From NCBI GenBank assembly GCA_034769895.1, contig JAWRYS010000982.1:208362-272361 (forward strand): a stretch of 64,000 nt of DNA, written 5' to 3'. The stretch is from Magicicada septendecula (taxonomy: Eukaryota > Arthropoda > Insecta > Hemiptera > Cicadidae). Shown here in pieces: positions 31,113-43,576 of the stretch. Every line of letters begins with the position of its first letter. Position 1 is the stretch's first letter. A model generated the notes under the pieces. That model searched no databases and was not told where the DNA came from. It was given only the letters and a program-made list of their open reading frames with translations. Both the position numbers and the translations under genes were made by a program.

Positions 31113-34100
31113 CCTATTTTTTATACACTATATAATGACCATTTGCACTGATACTTGCGTGTACTGTTGGTTCGAAGTATCACTAACACAACAGTTTTTT
31201 AATTTTCAAAAATTAATTAATATTTGAATTAATATTCATTAATTCTCTTCACACACTGCCTATATGCATGAACTCCGTTAAAGAACACTGTTAAAATAAA
31301 CTTCACTGTCCCTTTTGGTCCGACCTAACCTCAACTTGGAGTTTCGAGGTTAGTGTGCATTATCAGCTGTTGGCTACCAATTCAATGCTTTGACGTACGC
31401 TCTTCCCGTGTGGAGTCTGTCTCGATTGCTGGTGATGAACTGTTGTTGTTACTTGTGTCGGGATTCAGCACTTCGTACTTTTTAATGAGCTCTGATTGGC
31501 TAATTGTCTTTATTTCGTGTACTCTCGGCAAGGTTCGTCAAAATAGATGCACAAACAAGCGTCAGTACCTGGGGATGAGATTATACTTTTCTGGTCACAA
31601 AGCCACGCGGACGGGCTTGTAATTTATTAGTTTTTCTTATAAATCAAATAGTTTATTTATAATCACTCTGATAACATTTTTATAACTCCCATCGTTTCTG
31701 TCTTTTGATTACGAGTAATTTGCATACCCTCACCATATAGTTCGGATATGTGGTTGATAAGAACACACTTTATACAAATTAATAATATTTCTTATGTTAC
31801 ATAATACATCTAATACATTGTTTTTATTCACTGTGTTTATGGTGATAACTTATTAGTACTGTATTATGAAATTTTTACATATGGTTATTTATTTATAATT
31901 AAGAATTCTCCATTTTCCTTCGTTTTTCTATATCATGGATAACGAAATCCAAGGTTTTTATTACTTTAATTATAGTCCTTTTGGTGAGTTCTTATTACTC
32001 TTGAATGTTACATTTTTCGTTAGTTGTAATTCTTTCATATTTATTTCATTATTGTATCTTTATCTCTTACTAGTGTTCTGATAACACTGTTAGTACTGGG
32101 CATTGGTTAATTCTGAGTTTATATTGACAATTACATTGGTTTGAAATTACTCAGATTTCTTGCAACTAGTGGTAACTAGTGTTTACTCATTATTTGTGTT
32201 ATAATTATTAATTATGTAGACATCATCCTTGAATTGTCTCATCTAAACGTTATTCTGCCTTATTAAATGTTATAGGTTGAGTTCCTATTCTTTTATTACA
32301 AGTTTAAATGATATTTTTGCTGTTTCAGGCACCCATTCTATGTGATGCATAAGGTTATATTAAATTACATTTATTCAGCAGTTAGGTTTCCTTAACATAT
32401 TATCTTGTGTACATTTAATGTTCCTTATAGTATCTACTTATGTTATACTACAACACATTTTGGTTTAACATTACTTTAATCATAGTTTTCTATTGTTTTA
32501 TTGAAAACTAGTTGGTCAGATTAGGTTATGTTCAAATTTAATTTCTCAACAATGAGTGAGTGTCAGTTTCAATTTTCTACATAATGCGTGTTTTATTTTC
32601 ACTTATCTAACACTGGTATATTATTGTTTATAGTTAGTTTACTATTTGGTTATTCTCACAATCTTTATTATTGATAATTAGTGGTCATTGACAATTTTAA
32701 TCCCACTTTACAACTTTTTGTTAGTACTTTGGACATAGTCCCTTTTTAATGTTTATACATCATTTAGTTATGCAATTACCATACTGGTACTCATTCTCCT
32801 TATCATATTCTGTTTTCAATAACTAATTTTATTGAGATCTGTTTGTATTGTACTGTTATGGAAGGTATTTGGTTAACAAGTTTGTCAGTGTCAAGTCACA
32901 GCTTAGGGATTTAAATCACGTTATTTGTCTCACTTTTTACTTTCTTTTCCAATAATAATACTTTTATTTTCATCTGTTAATTTATTGTAATTTATATTAT
33001 CTCCTTTTGGTGTTTGACCTAATTATGTTATGTTTGGCTTTTTCCTCAGAAGTTGCGCGTGCATCAATGTTCTCGCTGGCTTTGTTCAAGCCTTCTTTAG
33101 ATGAATCTGCAAATAAGGAAAATAAAATAGTAGGTATGCAATTGGGTAAGTCGGGAACTTAGCAAGCTAGTTAGTAGAATCACAAGATCTGTGTTTTATC
33201 TTAATAACAAAATTCCTGTGCCTTTCCCAAACTCATTCTTTTGATTTGAATTGGAAAATGTAATAAAAGTAATTATCTAAAAAATAAGGAATAACTGCCT
33301 GTTTGGAATGAAATTATCCTTGCAAGGATGACATAGCTCAAGATACTTCCATGTCACACTTCCAAATTGAATTATTTTAGTGAAAATAACGACATATTTT
33401 GACATACTCCAAGCACCATCTATGAAATTTAGAACAAGAACGTCATAAATCAAAAGGAACTATTTAAAAATTAAAAATTTTATATTTATTCTTCTTCAAA
33501 CAGAGACAAAATGTCAGGTATTATCTACAACGATCTGCTGCATAGTAAAAAGTTCAATCGGAGGCTTAATATTTTTATTTTCAATACATTTTATTCTACT
33601 TTATACTTTAAAATCGCTCTCCTGAAAAATCACGTTTTTTGAGATATGACGTTGTTGAAAGGAGTGAGCGATATGTAAAAAATTCATAATACAATACTAA
33701 TAAGTTATCACCATAAACACAGTGAATAAAAACAATGTATTAGATGTATTATGTAACATAAGAACTATTATTAATTTGTATAAAGTGTGTTCTTATCAAC
33801 CCCATATCCGAACTATATGGTGAGGGTATGCAAATTACTCGTAATCAAAAGATAGAAATGATGGGAGTTACAAAAATGTTATCAGAGTGTTTATAAATAA
33901 ACTATTTGATTTATAAGGAAAACTAATAAATTACAAGCCCGTGCGCGTGGCTTTGTGACCAGAAAAGTATTATCTCAACCCCAGGTACTGACGCTTGTTT
34001 GTGCGTCTATTTTGACGAACCTCGCCAAGAGTACACGAAATAAAGACAATTAGCCAATCAGAGCTCATTAAAAAGTACGAAGTGCTGAATCCTGACACAA

Positions 34101-34436
34101 GTAACAACAGTTCATCACCAACAATCGAGACAGACTCCACGCGGGCAGAGCGTCCGTCAAAGCATTGAATTGATAGCCAACAGCTGATAATGCACACTAA
34201 ACTCGAAACTCCGAGTTGAGGTTAGGTCGGACCAAAAGGGACAGTGAAGTTTATTTTAACAGTGTTCTTTAACGGAGTTCATGCATATAGACAGTGTGTG
34301 AAGAGAATTAATGAATATTAATTCAAATGTTAATTAATTTTTGAAAATTAAAAAAGTGTTGTGTTAGTGATACTTCGAACCAACAGTACACGCAAGTATC
34401 AGGGCAAATGGTCATTATATAGTGTATAAAAAATAG
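31112..34436. repeat. Second inverted-repeat structure (3.3 kb, arms about 770 bp)
   Basis: 31112-31884 is the reverse complement of 33672-34436, starting CTATTTTTTATACACTAT and ending ATAGTGTATAAAAAATAG. The arms are mostly identical, with scattered substitutions. The 1.8-kb centre is AT-rich and carries no recognisable gene. Similar open frames in the two arms (31353-31622, 33970-34197) look like by-products of the duplication. It resembles a long-TIR, non-autonomous or foldback element; the superfamily is unknown. Confidence 0.8.
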
Positions 34437-34916
34437 TTAATCAAATAGAGAACGCTATTAGCAAATTTGATTTAGCTAAATTAAACCAAAAATAACCCTA
34501 TTCCTGTAAGGAAAGGGACTTTAATAATTGCATAAACAATAAGCAATGAAAGCTTAGGCTGATAACAATTTTAACTTTCCAGTTTAAATTTAATGGTGAT
34601 ATTTTACAAAGAGACATTGTATAATCAATGAGGGTACCAATGAACCCTAACACTTAATAATTTTAGACGATTATTGTGTTTTATTATAGAACTTTAACTC
34701 AATGTATCATATGAGTTAACCATAGTAGTAAATTAATTTGGGTTACCTGTTTTTTGGGTATATCCACTTTTAAGAGATAATTCATGGAAATCTCACTGAA
34801 TTTAATTCATAATAATGTTATATAAAATAAGTAAAACATTCAAGGAAGCATTAATCAATTAATATAAAACCCATAAAGTTACAATGAACACTAGTTAACC
34901 TCAATTCAAAATAATG
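34437..34916. other. AT-rich interval, no gene seen
   Basis: About 480 bp of unique AT-rich DNA between the second inverted repeat and the palindrome at the head of the array. Confidence 0.6.
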
Positions 34917-37683
34917 AACAATCGTTCATATTTCATGTTATGTTACAGAAACAAATAATATTTTTTATTCTCCGCCTACTCTTTATTACAGTAGTGCATT
35001 TCTTTTGTTAAAGTGTATCTTGCAGACTCAAAGAACCTGCTAATATTATAAAGTAAAATAACAGAATTATTTACATCCAGACATAGTCGATTACTAGGCA
35101 GTCTGACCACCATGAGATTTTAAATATTTTAAGAGTCCATACTCGAAACTAATTGTTTTAAAAAAGAAAATGAATGAAATAATTGTATATCAACAATAAA
35201 TTTAAATTGAGTTAAATAAACGAGCATTATTTCGCGAATAGACCAAGTTTTGACTATTATTGTAAAAGAATAGACTTACAGCTTAGGTGAGCAACAGTGA
35301 CGGTTGGTACCAGAGACAACAGCGAGAATTTGAATCCAATGATTCTCGCCAGCAATATTCCTGCACATTATTAACATACAACAACAACTAGTAAGTATTG
35401 TACAAATGTTATGCTTATGTCGATTTCAGTACAGGAATACACCGTCCGAGTCACCTCATCGGGTAGAAGAAGAGTCAACGTAAACTATTCGACTACGAAC
35501 TCACAACATTGAACAAAATTATAAAAAACCTAAATACATTTAATAACCAAATTCAAGAACAATTCGACGGATTTATTTACAATGAATTCAATAAACCAAA
35601 GTTGAATTTGGATTGAATTGGAATCAATAAACCAAAAAACTATTAATAATAACAATACTTATAAAAATTATAACAAATTTAACAATACGACATCGCGTAC
35701 AAGTTACAAAATGACGCCAACAAACGTGGGGCTATTAAACAATAAGAATCTCGCCCGCTAAATTACAAAATGGCGACCAGCGTTTTAGGGCAGCTAAAAG
35801 ATTAGTAAAGATTATAAAAGTGAACATCAACATAATAAATAACTACAGCATAAAAAACAGTTACGATCTCGTTGAAAAAATTAAAACTATTAAATCAGCA
35901 CCACAATATAGGTTGGCTTCATTTGATACGTACAGAACGCAAGCATTCTATGAACAAACGCATTGAAGGCTGCCATTTTTTGGGAATATGGATGGTACGA
36001 TTCAGCATGAATAGTGATATTCGTAGTGGTGGGCTTTCTATAAATTTTGAATCTAAATCGGTCATTATATTTGCTAATAGATAGATTAAGGAAGTTCAGG
36101 CAGTTATTGTTCTCCATTTCCAGGGTAAATTGGATTTTCATGTTTATACTGTTCATATATCCTTTCAAATTTTCTATTTGTCAACTCGTTCCATTGAATA
36201 TCATAAAAGTGTCATCAACCTAACGTACGTAAAATTTAATTTTATCTCGCTGTTTATTAAAACTAGACATTAAAAACGTATTCTCAAGGTGGTTCAAGTA
36301 TAGGTCCGCTAAAACTCCCGATAAAGGTGACCCCATTGCTAGACCATCCTCCTGCATAAAATATTCATTATCATAAGAGAAATAATTTTGTTTAAGTATT
36401 GTTTTTAGCAATTGTATAAGCTCATCAATTTCATTTCTACCTAACCTATTTGTTGTAATTAAGCTATTTCTGTGAATTACCATTGTCTCATCTACCGGTA
36501 CATTGGTGTACAGATTAGTTATATCAAATGAAGCCAACCTATATTGTGGTGCTGATTTAATAGTTTTAATTTTTTCAAAGAGGTCGTAACTGTTTTTTAT
36601 GCTGTAGTTATTTATTATGTCAATGTTCACTTTTATAACCTTTACTAATCTTTTAGCTGCCCTATAACCAGGACAGATGTGTAATTTACAACCGGGCGCA
36701 TTGGCATAACTTTTTTATGTATTTTGGTAAACCCGTAAGTTCTGCCTCAAAAATTAGGTAAATTATTATTTTATTTATTGATTAGGTTAAATATTTTTTA
36801 CCTAATTCACACCTCAAACGTTGGTCGCCATTTTGTAATTTAGCGGGCGAGATTCTTATTGTTTAATAGCCCCACGTTGTTGGCGTCATTTTGTAACTTG
36901 TACGCGATGTCGTATTGTTAAATTTGTTATAATTTTTATAAGTATTGTTATTATAAATAGTTTTTTGGTTTATTGATTCCAATTCAATCCAAATTCAACT
37001 TTGGTTTATTGAATTCAATGTAAATAAATCCGTCGAATTGTTCTTGAATTTGGTTATTAAATGTATTTAGGTTTTTTATAATTTAGTTCAATGTTGTGAG
37101 TTCGTAGTCGAATAGTTTACGTTGACTCTTCTGCTACCCGATGAGGTGACTCGGATGGTGTATTCCTGTACTGAAATCGACATAAGCATAACATTTGTAC
37201 AATACTTACTAGTTGTTGTTGTATGTTAATAATGTGCAAGAATATTGCTGGCGAGAATCATTGGATTCAAATTCTCGCTGTTGTCTCTGGTACCAACCGT
37301 CACTGTCGCTCACCTAAGCTGTAAGTCTATTCTTTTACAATAATAGTCAACACTTGGTCTATTCGTGAAATAATGCTCGTTTATTTAACTCAATTTAAAT
37401 TTATTGTTGATATACAATTATTTCATTCATTTTCTTTTTTAAAAACAATTAGTTTCGAGTATGGATCTTAAAATATTTAAAATCTCAGGGTGGTCAGACT
37501 GCCAAGTAATCGACTATGTCTGGATGTAAACAATTCTGTTATTTTACTTTATAATATTAGCAGGTTCTTTGAGTCTGCAAGATACACTTTAACAAAAGAA
37601 ATGCACTACTGTAATAAAGAGTAGGCGGAGAATAAAAAATATTATTTGTTTCTTTAACATAACATGAAATATGAACGATTGTT
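34917..37683. repeat. Palindrome at the start of the tandem array
   Basis: 34917-35789 is the reverse complement of about 36813-37683, the first part of the array's spacer segment. The centre (35790-36812) is Penelope family 2 sequence that itself changes strand near 35931. The array therefore starts with an inverted duplication of its own spacer around a folded Penelope copy. Confidence 0.85.
35790..36812 (-). mobile_element. Penelope family 2, rearranged copy (array head)
   Basis: 35790-35931 is in plus orientation (AACATCAACATAATAAATAACTAC matches the complement of the 36560-36660 region). 35932-36812 is in minus orientation and encodes reverse-transcriptase parts: DITNLYTNVPVDE, GLAMGSPLSGVLADLY, FKIYRKPTTTNITIHAES. 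The endonuclease part is absent. Such a strand switch is common at Penelope insertion ends. Confidence 0.85.
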
Positions 37684-38147
37684 AGTCTTGTCTTCTTTTC
37701 TTCAGTTGTACATTTACTTGTAAATCATAGTCTATTTTATCCCCCTATTTTGGTTATAATACTGCCTCTATTCATGATTGTAGGTTCAACGTTGTAGATA
37801 AATCTATTTATAGTGGCTTTTAATTTATTTAAAGTGCATATTAGTTATTGGTATCCAAGTCACGTATGAACAGTAAATTATTATAAATAAATCACCTTAT
37901 ATCCGTCGTGTGACTTCGTTACGTCGATTAAAATGACGTGAGGTGATGTTCCGAAACGGGTCATTTTAATCGACGTAACGAAGTCACACGACGGATATAA
38001 GGTGATTTATTTATAATAATTTATTAATTTATTTGTGATACGTTGGTGTAGGGTGTGTTATATGTACCATTACATATTGCCTCCTTACTAGAATTGATTA
38101 TTTCTGAGACTCTGCTTTTGTATTGGAGAAATTATGAATTTTTTATT
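36813..38147. repeat. Array spacer, unit 1
   Basis: Non-coding segment with no recognised family. It contains GTTGGTCGCCATTTTG and GTCATTTTGTAACTTG near its start and the 64-bp-arm hairpin (37874-38023). Read on the minus strand, AAATAAACGAGC and TGGTACCAGAGACAAC could be remnants of an LTR or leader, but that is a guess. Confidence 0.75.
37874..38023. repeat. Perfect 64-bp-arm hairpin, unit 1
   Basis: Left arm 37874-37937, 22-nt loop 37938-37959, right arm 37960-38023, with no mismatch seen. The arms include CCGTCGTGTGACTTCGTTAC. The loop (GAGGTGATGTTCCGAAAC) recalls the hammerhead-like motif of Penelope family 2, and CCGTCGTGTGACTT also occurs in that element's terminal region (about 40473), which suggests an inverted Penelope terminus. 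Confidence 0.9.
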
Positions 38148-40420
38148 TTACTCTACTGCATAGTACTTCTTCAGTGATGCTTGATTGTAAACTCCTTTTG
38201 TTCTGTTGGTAATGGGGTCCATAATTTCATAGGTGTTGTTCTGATTATCTCGAATTATTGTATATGGTCCAGTGTATAGCAGTAGCAACTTTTTTGCAAT
38301 CCCTTCGATTGTACTTGGGAGTTCTCGATTTTTTAATAGTATCTGCTTTCCTATTTTATACTTGATGATCTTAGGTTGTAGCTTCTTGTATTTATCTCGT
38401 AGTTTTTCTGCTCGTTCTACTGTTTTGTTGTAGAATCTTATTTGGTCGAATTTGTACTCCTCACTTGGTTATGTGCCAAGTTGATAAAATCTTCTGTAGA
38501 TGGTAAATACTCTTCCCATTTTCTCTGTTGTTGGTGGCAGTAGGTTCTCAGAATTCTCCCTACTTCTCAGAGAACTCGTTCAGCTGGGTTGCTACTAGGG
38601 TGGTATACTGATGTCTTGAATGTTTTCACTCCATGGTTTAATAGTGTTTCCTTCCATCTCCTCCCCTTAAATTGAGTTCCATGATCAGTTATTATTGATC
38701 TTGGTGTTCCTACTTCTGGCATGTATTTTTGGAGAATTATTTCTAAAAGCTTCTTGGTTTTGGCTCTGTTGATTGGATAGAGTTTAATGTATTTTGTATA
38801 GTGGTCAAAAATTATGACAATGAATTTATATTGTCGTCTTCCCCCACTTTTATGTAACGGACCGCAGATATCCACAAACACTGTCTCCAGTTTTTTAGAG
38901 GATGTTATCGGTATCATTAACCCTTCCATCCTTTCATTGTTGCACTTCACTAAATGGCATAGGTAGCAATGTTTAATGTATCTGCGTACTCTCCGGATAA
39001 TGTCTGTGAAGTACACATGTTCTTCTAATGCTCCGATTACCTTCACGGCTCCCATGTGTCCATATCTAATGTGGTAATCCATGGTGATCTCCTTCTCGAC
39101 AGTTCTTGGTATTACTATCTTCCATTGGTTACATCCGTGTCTATCCTTGATAAATAAAAGGTTATTGTGTATGCAGTAGTATGGGGTGATTCTGTCATCT
39201 TGTGCATTTAATCTTAGGCATATGTTTCTCAGGTTATCGTCACTTTATTGTTGGTGTTTTATTTTATTGATGATTTCGGCTAGTTCCGTCTTGTCTTTGA
39301 TGATGTGGTAAATTTTGGCGACTGTCTCCTTTTCTCCCTTGAAAGTTTGATCTTGTATATTAATTCTAGATAACACATCTGCTGCTATGTTGCTCTTTCC
39401 TGGTACATACTCCCAATTGATGTTGTATTCCTGCAACGCTAGTGTCCATCTTGTAAGTCTCCCATGACTCAGTCTGCAGTTCTTTAGAAAGGATATTGAC
39501 TTGTGGTCTGTCCTGACCGTTAGTGTGTAACACAAAATGTAGGTTCTAAATTTGTTACAAGCAAATGCAATGCTGAGTAGTTCCTTTTCTGTCACATGAT
39601 AGTTGCGCTCACTTTTATTTAGTACTCGGCTTGCGAAGCTAATCACAAGGTGATTTCCTAGGTCGTCTTCTTGGTATAAAACTGATCCTAGACTTACGTC
39701 GCTGGCGTCGTAATTCATGTAGAAAGCTCTTTTGAAGTCTGGGTGGTGTAACATTACTGATTCTAAAAATTTGTCCTTGACTAGTTGGAAGTTGGTGTGC
39801 TGTTCTGTTCCCCAATTCCACTTGTCTTTGGATGATAGCTGGTGTGAAAATTCTGAAGTTAATTTTGCGTAATTGCTCTGAAATTTTCTATAATAGTTGC
39901 AGATGCCTAAAAATGATTGTAACTGCTTTTTGTTCTTGGGTGTTGGGAATAATTGTATTGACTCTATCTTCTCTTGTGATGGGGTAATTCCATTTTCTGA
40001 CAAGTTGAAGCCCAGGAATTGTACTTCATCTGCTATGAACTTAGATTTTTCTAGTTTCAGGGTCACATTATTTTCCGCTAACTTTAATAATACTTGGTCA
40101 ACCCTTCTACAATGATCTTCCCAGTTGTCTGAAGTAATTTGCAGATCATCCACATATACGGTTGTAAATTGTAAGGCCTCTTGTCCTAGAATTTTGTCCA
40201 TACATTTTACAAATACTGCCACTGAATTCACAAGTCCAAATGGTAGCCTTTTAAACTGATAATTGTGCCCTTAAAATATAAACGCCATATATTTTCGGCT
40301 ATTGGGGGTGCAATTCCACTTGTCAATACCCGCAAACAGTGTCCCAGGTACTAATGAAACGTGTACCGTAAAACTTCTTGACGATTTCTTCGATCTCTCC
40401 TGGTGATGTTCGATCATTTA
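38148..40420 (-). mobile_element. Ty3/gypsy pol fragment (fossil), unit 1
   Basis: Broken fragment with no LTRs recognised. On the minus strand it begins inside the reverse transcriptase and runs through RNase H to the integrase C-terminus (NQASLKKYYAVE in better copies). RT: YVDDLQITSDN, FLGFNLSENGITPSQE. RNase H: YDASDVSLGSVLY, RTDHKSISFL, GKSNIAADVLSRI. Integrase: zinc-binding HIRYGHMG with HCYLCHLVK, catalytic VDICGPLH, ITDHGTQFKG and SSNPAERVL. Gag, protease and the start of RT are absent. A few breaks are present. Confidence 0.92.
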
Positions 40421-42190
40421 TTATAAAAACTAATTAGAATTAATATTAGGCATTACCTGTATTATCTTCCCGTCGTGTGACTTATCTGTCTTAATTTCTA
40501 AAACGACGCGTTTCGAGGATAAATCCTCATCTTCAGGTTTTAATATTACAAAAACCTCAAATTCACCCGAACAGGGTCGTCAATTACTTAAAACACATAA
40601 TAACACCACACTAATTTTACATTGATATAGTCTCGGCACAGTCCGATGCGCATCGTCTCGTTGCTAACGATTAACTGTTGTACTTTATCCTGTATGACCG
40701 TTATCATTTCCCGTGGACACATCGATATCGATGGCTGTGTTGTACAGTAGATTAGATCGAAACGAGACTTTATCATTAAGTAGTTGGTCCGCTTGTAACT
40801 TAGAAGCCTTGTATATCTCATATTCTTCCACAGCGTTCATGTATGCACCTTTTTTGCAATTATAAAGCAGTTTAAATTTTTGTGTGGAAGTCTGAGTACT
40901 TATGATTATACATCATTAAATGTTGAGCGTAACTAGATCTGGTTTTCGAGATATCACTTTTGGGTAGGTGTTCCTTAAAACGTTCGGCTGATTGTCTGGC
41001 CGTTTGTCCTATATACAATTTGTCGCAGTCATCGCATTCAAGCTTGTATACTCCAGTTTCCTCTTCATCCGGGATGTGAGTTCTTTGCCCCAAAACGTTT
41101 TTTGATGTTATTTGTGGTTTTGAAAGCCACTGTTATTTTACGTGTCTTTAACTCATTCTTTACTATAACTGGTAGTACATTCGTGTACTCAGTTACTATA
41201 AACTTAGTATCTTCTTTAGCTGGGCCGGTTAATCTGCTTTTACTATTGATTTTTACTGAGCGTTTTCTTACTAGCTTGTCTACGATTCACCGTTATACCC
41301 ATTAGCGATAGCTATACTTTTGATGATATTAGCCTCTTCTACTCTGTCTTTTTGCGCAAGAGGAATAGCAAGCATTCTATGAACAAACGCATTGAAGGCT
41401 GCCATTTTTTGGGAATATGGATTGTACGATTCAGCATGAATAGTGATATTCGTAGTGGTGGGCTTTCTATAAATTTTGAATCTAAATCGGTAATTATATT
41501 TGTTAATAGAGAGATCAAGGAAGTTCAGGCAGTTATTGTTCTCCATTTCCAGGGTAAATTGGATTTTCATGTTTATACTGTTCATATATCCTTTCAAATT
41601 TTCTATTTGTCTACTCGTTCCATTGAATATCATAAAAGTGTCATCAACGTAACGTACGTAAAATTTAATTTTATCTCGCTGTTTATTAAATCTAGACATT
41701 AAAAACGTATTCTCAAGGTGGTTCAAATATAGGTCCGCTAAAACTCCCGATAAAGGTGATCCCATTGCTAGACCATCCTCCTGCATAAAATATTCATTAT
41801 CATAAGAGAAATAATTTTGTTTAAGTATTGTTTTTAGCAATTGTATAAGCTCATCCATTTCATTTCTACCTAACCTATTTGTTGTAATTAAGCTATTTCT
41901 GTGAATTACCATTGTCTCATCTACCGGTACATTGGTGTACAGATTAGTTATATCAAATGAAGCCAACGTATATTGTGGTGCTGATTTAATAGTTTTAATT
42001 TTTTCAACGAGATCGTAACTCTTTTTATGCTGTAGTTATTTATTATGTCAATGTTCACTTTTATAATCTTTACTAATCTTTTAGCTGCCCTATAACCAGG
42101 GACAGATGTGTAATTTACAACCGGGCGTATTGGCATATCTTTTTTATGTATTTTGGTAAACCCGTAAGTTCTGCCTCGAAATTTAGGTCA
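40421..42190 (-). mobile_element. Penelope family 2 fragment, unit 2
   Basis: 5'-truncated copy starting within RT (PKIHKKDMPIRPVVNYTS). RT motifs: SFDITNLYTNVPVDE, GLAMGSPLSGVLADLY, VRYVDDTFMIFNG, NCLNFLDLSINK, YRKPTTTNIT. The GIY-YIG part reads ETGVYKLECDDCDKLYIG then TARQSAERFKEH. The terminal motif is at about 40494-40536. The most diverged copy in the array. It abuts gypsy RT sequence at about 40420. Confidence 0.9.
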
Positions 42191-43576
42191 ATTATTATTT
42201 TATTTATTGATTAGGTTAAATATTTTTTACCTAATTCACACCTCAAACGTTGGTCGCCATTTTGTAATTTAGCGGGCGAGATTCTTATTGTTTAATAGCC
42301 CCACGTTGTTGGCGTCATTTTGTAACTTGTACGCGATGTCGTATTGTTAAATTTGTTATAATTTTTATAAGTATTGTTATTATTAATAGTTTTTTGGTTT
42401 ATTGATTCCAATTCAATCCAAATTCAACTTTGGTTTATTGAATTCAATGTAAATAAATCCGTCGAATTGTTCTTGAATTTGGTTATTAAATGTATTTAGT
42501 TTTTTTATAATATAGTTCAATGTTGTGAGTTCGTAGTCGAATAGTTTACGTTGACTCTTCTTCTACCCGATGAGGTGACTCGGACGGTGTATTCCTGTAC
42601 TGAAATCGACATAAGCATAACATTTGTACAATACTTACTAGTTGTTGTTGTATGTTAATAATGTGCAAGAATATTGCTGGCTAGAATCATTGGATTCAAA
42701 TTCTCGCTGATGTCTCTGGTACCAACCGTCACTGTCGCTCACCTAAGCTGTAAGTCTATTCTTTTACAATAATAGTCAACACTTGGTCTTTTCGTGAAAT
42801 AATGCTCGTTTATTTAACTCAATTTAAATTTATTGTTGATATACAATTATTTCATTCATTTTCTTTTTTAAAACCATTAGTTTCGAGTATGGACTCTTAA
42901 AATTTTTAAAATCTCAGGGTGGTCAGACTGCCTAGTAATCGACTATGTCTGGATGTAAACAATTCTGTTATTTTACTTTATAATATTAGCAGGTTCTTTG
43001 AGTCTGCAAGATACACTTTAACAAAAGAAATGCACTACTGTAATAAAGAGTAGGCGGAGAATAAAAAATATTATTTGTTTCTTTAACATAACATGAAATA
43101 TGAACGATTGTTAGTCTTGTCTTCTTTTCTTCAGTTGTACATTTACTTGTAAATCATAGTCTATTTTATCCCCCTATTTTGGTTATAATACTGCCTCTAT
43201 ACATGATTGTAGGTTCAACGTTGTAGATAAATCCATTTATAGTGGCTTTTAATTTATTTAAAATGCATATTAGTTATTGGTATCCAAGTCACGTATGAAC
43301 AGTAAATTATTATAAATAAATCACCTTATATCCGTCGTGTGACTTCGTTACGTCGATTAAAATGACGTGAGGTGATGTTCCGAAACGGGTCATTTTAATC
43401 GACGTAACGAAGTCACACGACGGATATAAGGTGATTTATTTATAATAATTTATTAATTTATTTGTGATACGTTGGTGTAGGGTGTGTTATATGTACCATT
43501 ACATATTGCCTCCTTACTAGAATTGATTATTTCTGAGACACTGCTTTTGTATTGAAGAAATTATGAATTTTTTATT
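42191..43576. repeat. Array spacer, unit 2
   Basis: Near copy of the unit-1 spacer, with the hairpin at 43303-43452 (loop 43367-43388, arms without visible mismatch). No coding region. Confidence 0.85.
43303..43452. repeat. 64-bp-arm hairpin, unit 2
   Basis: Arms 43303-43366 and 43389-43452, with the same 22-nt loop as unit 1. The arms still pair perfectly by eye. Confidence 0.9.

Noticed and set aside
31353-31622. Similar open frames at 31353-31622 (+) and 33970-34197 (-)
   Set aside because: They lie in the two arms of one inverted repeat, so similarity is not evidence of coding; lengths differ and no domain is visible.
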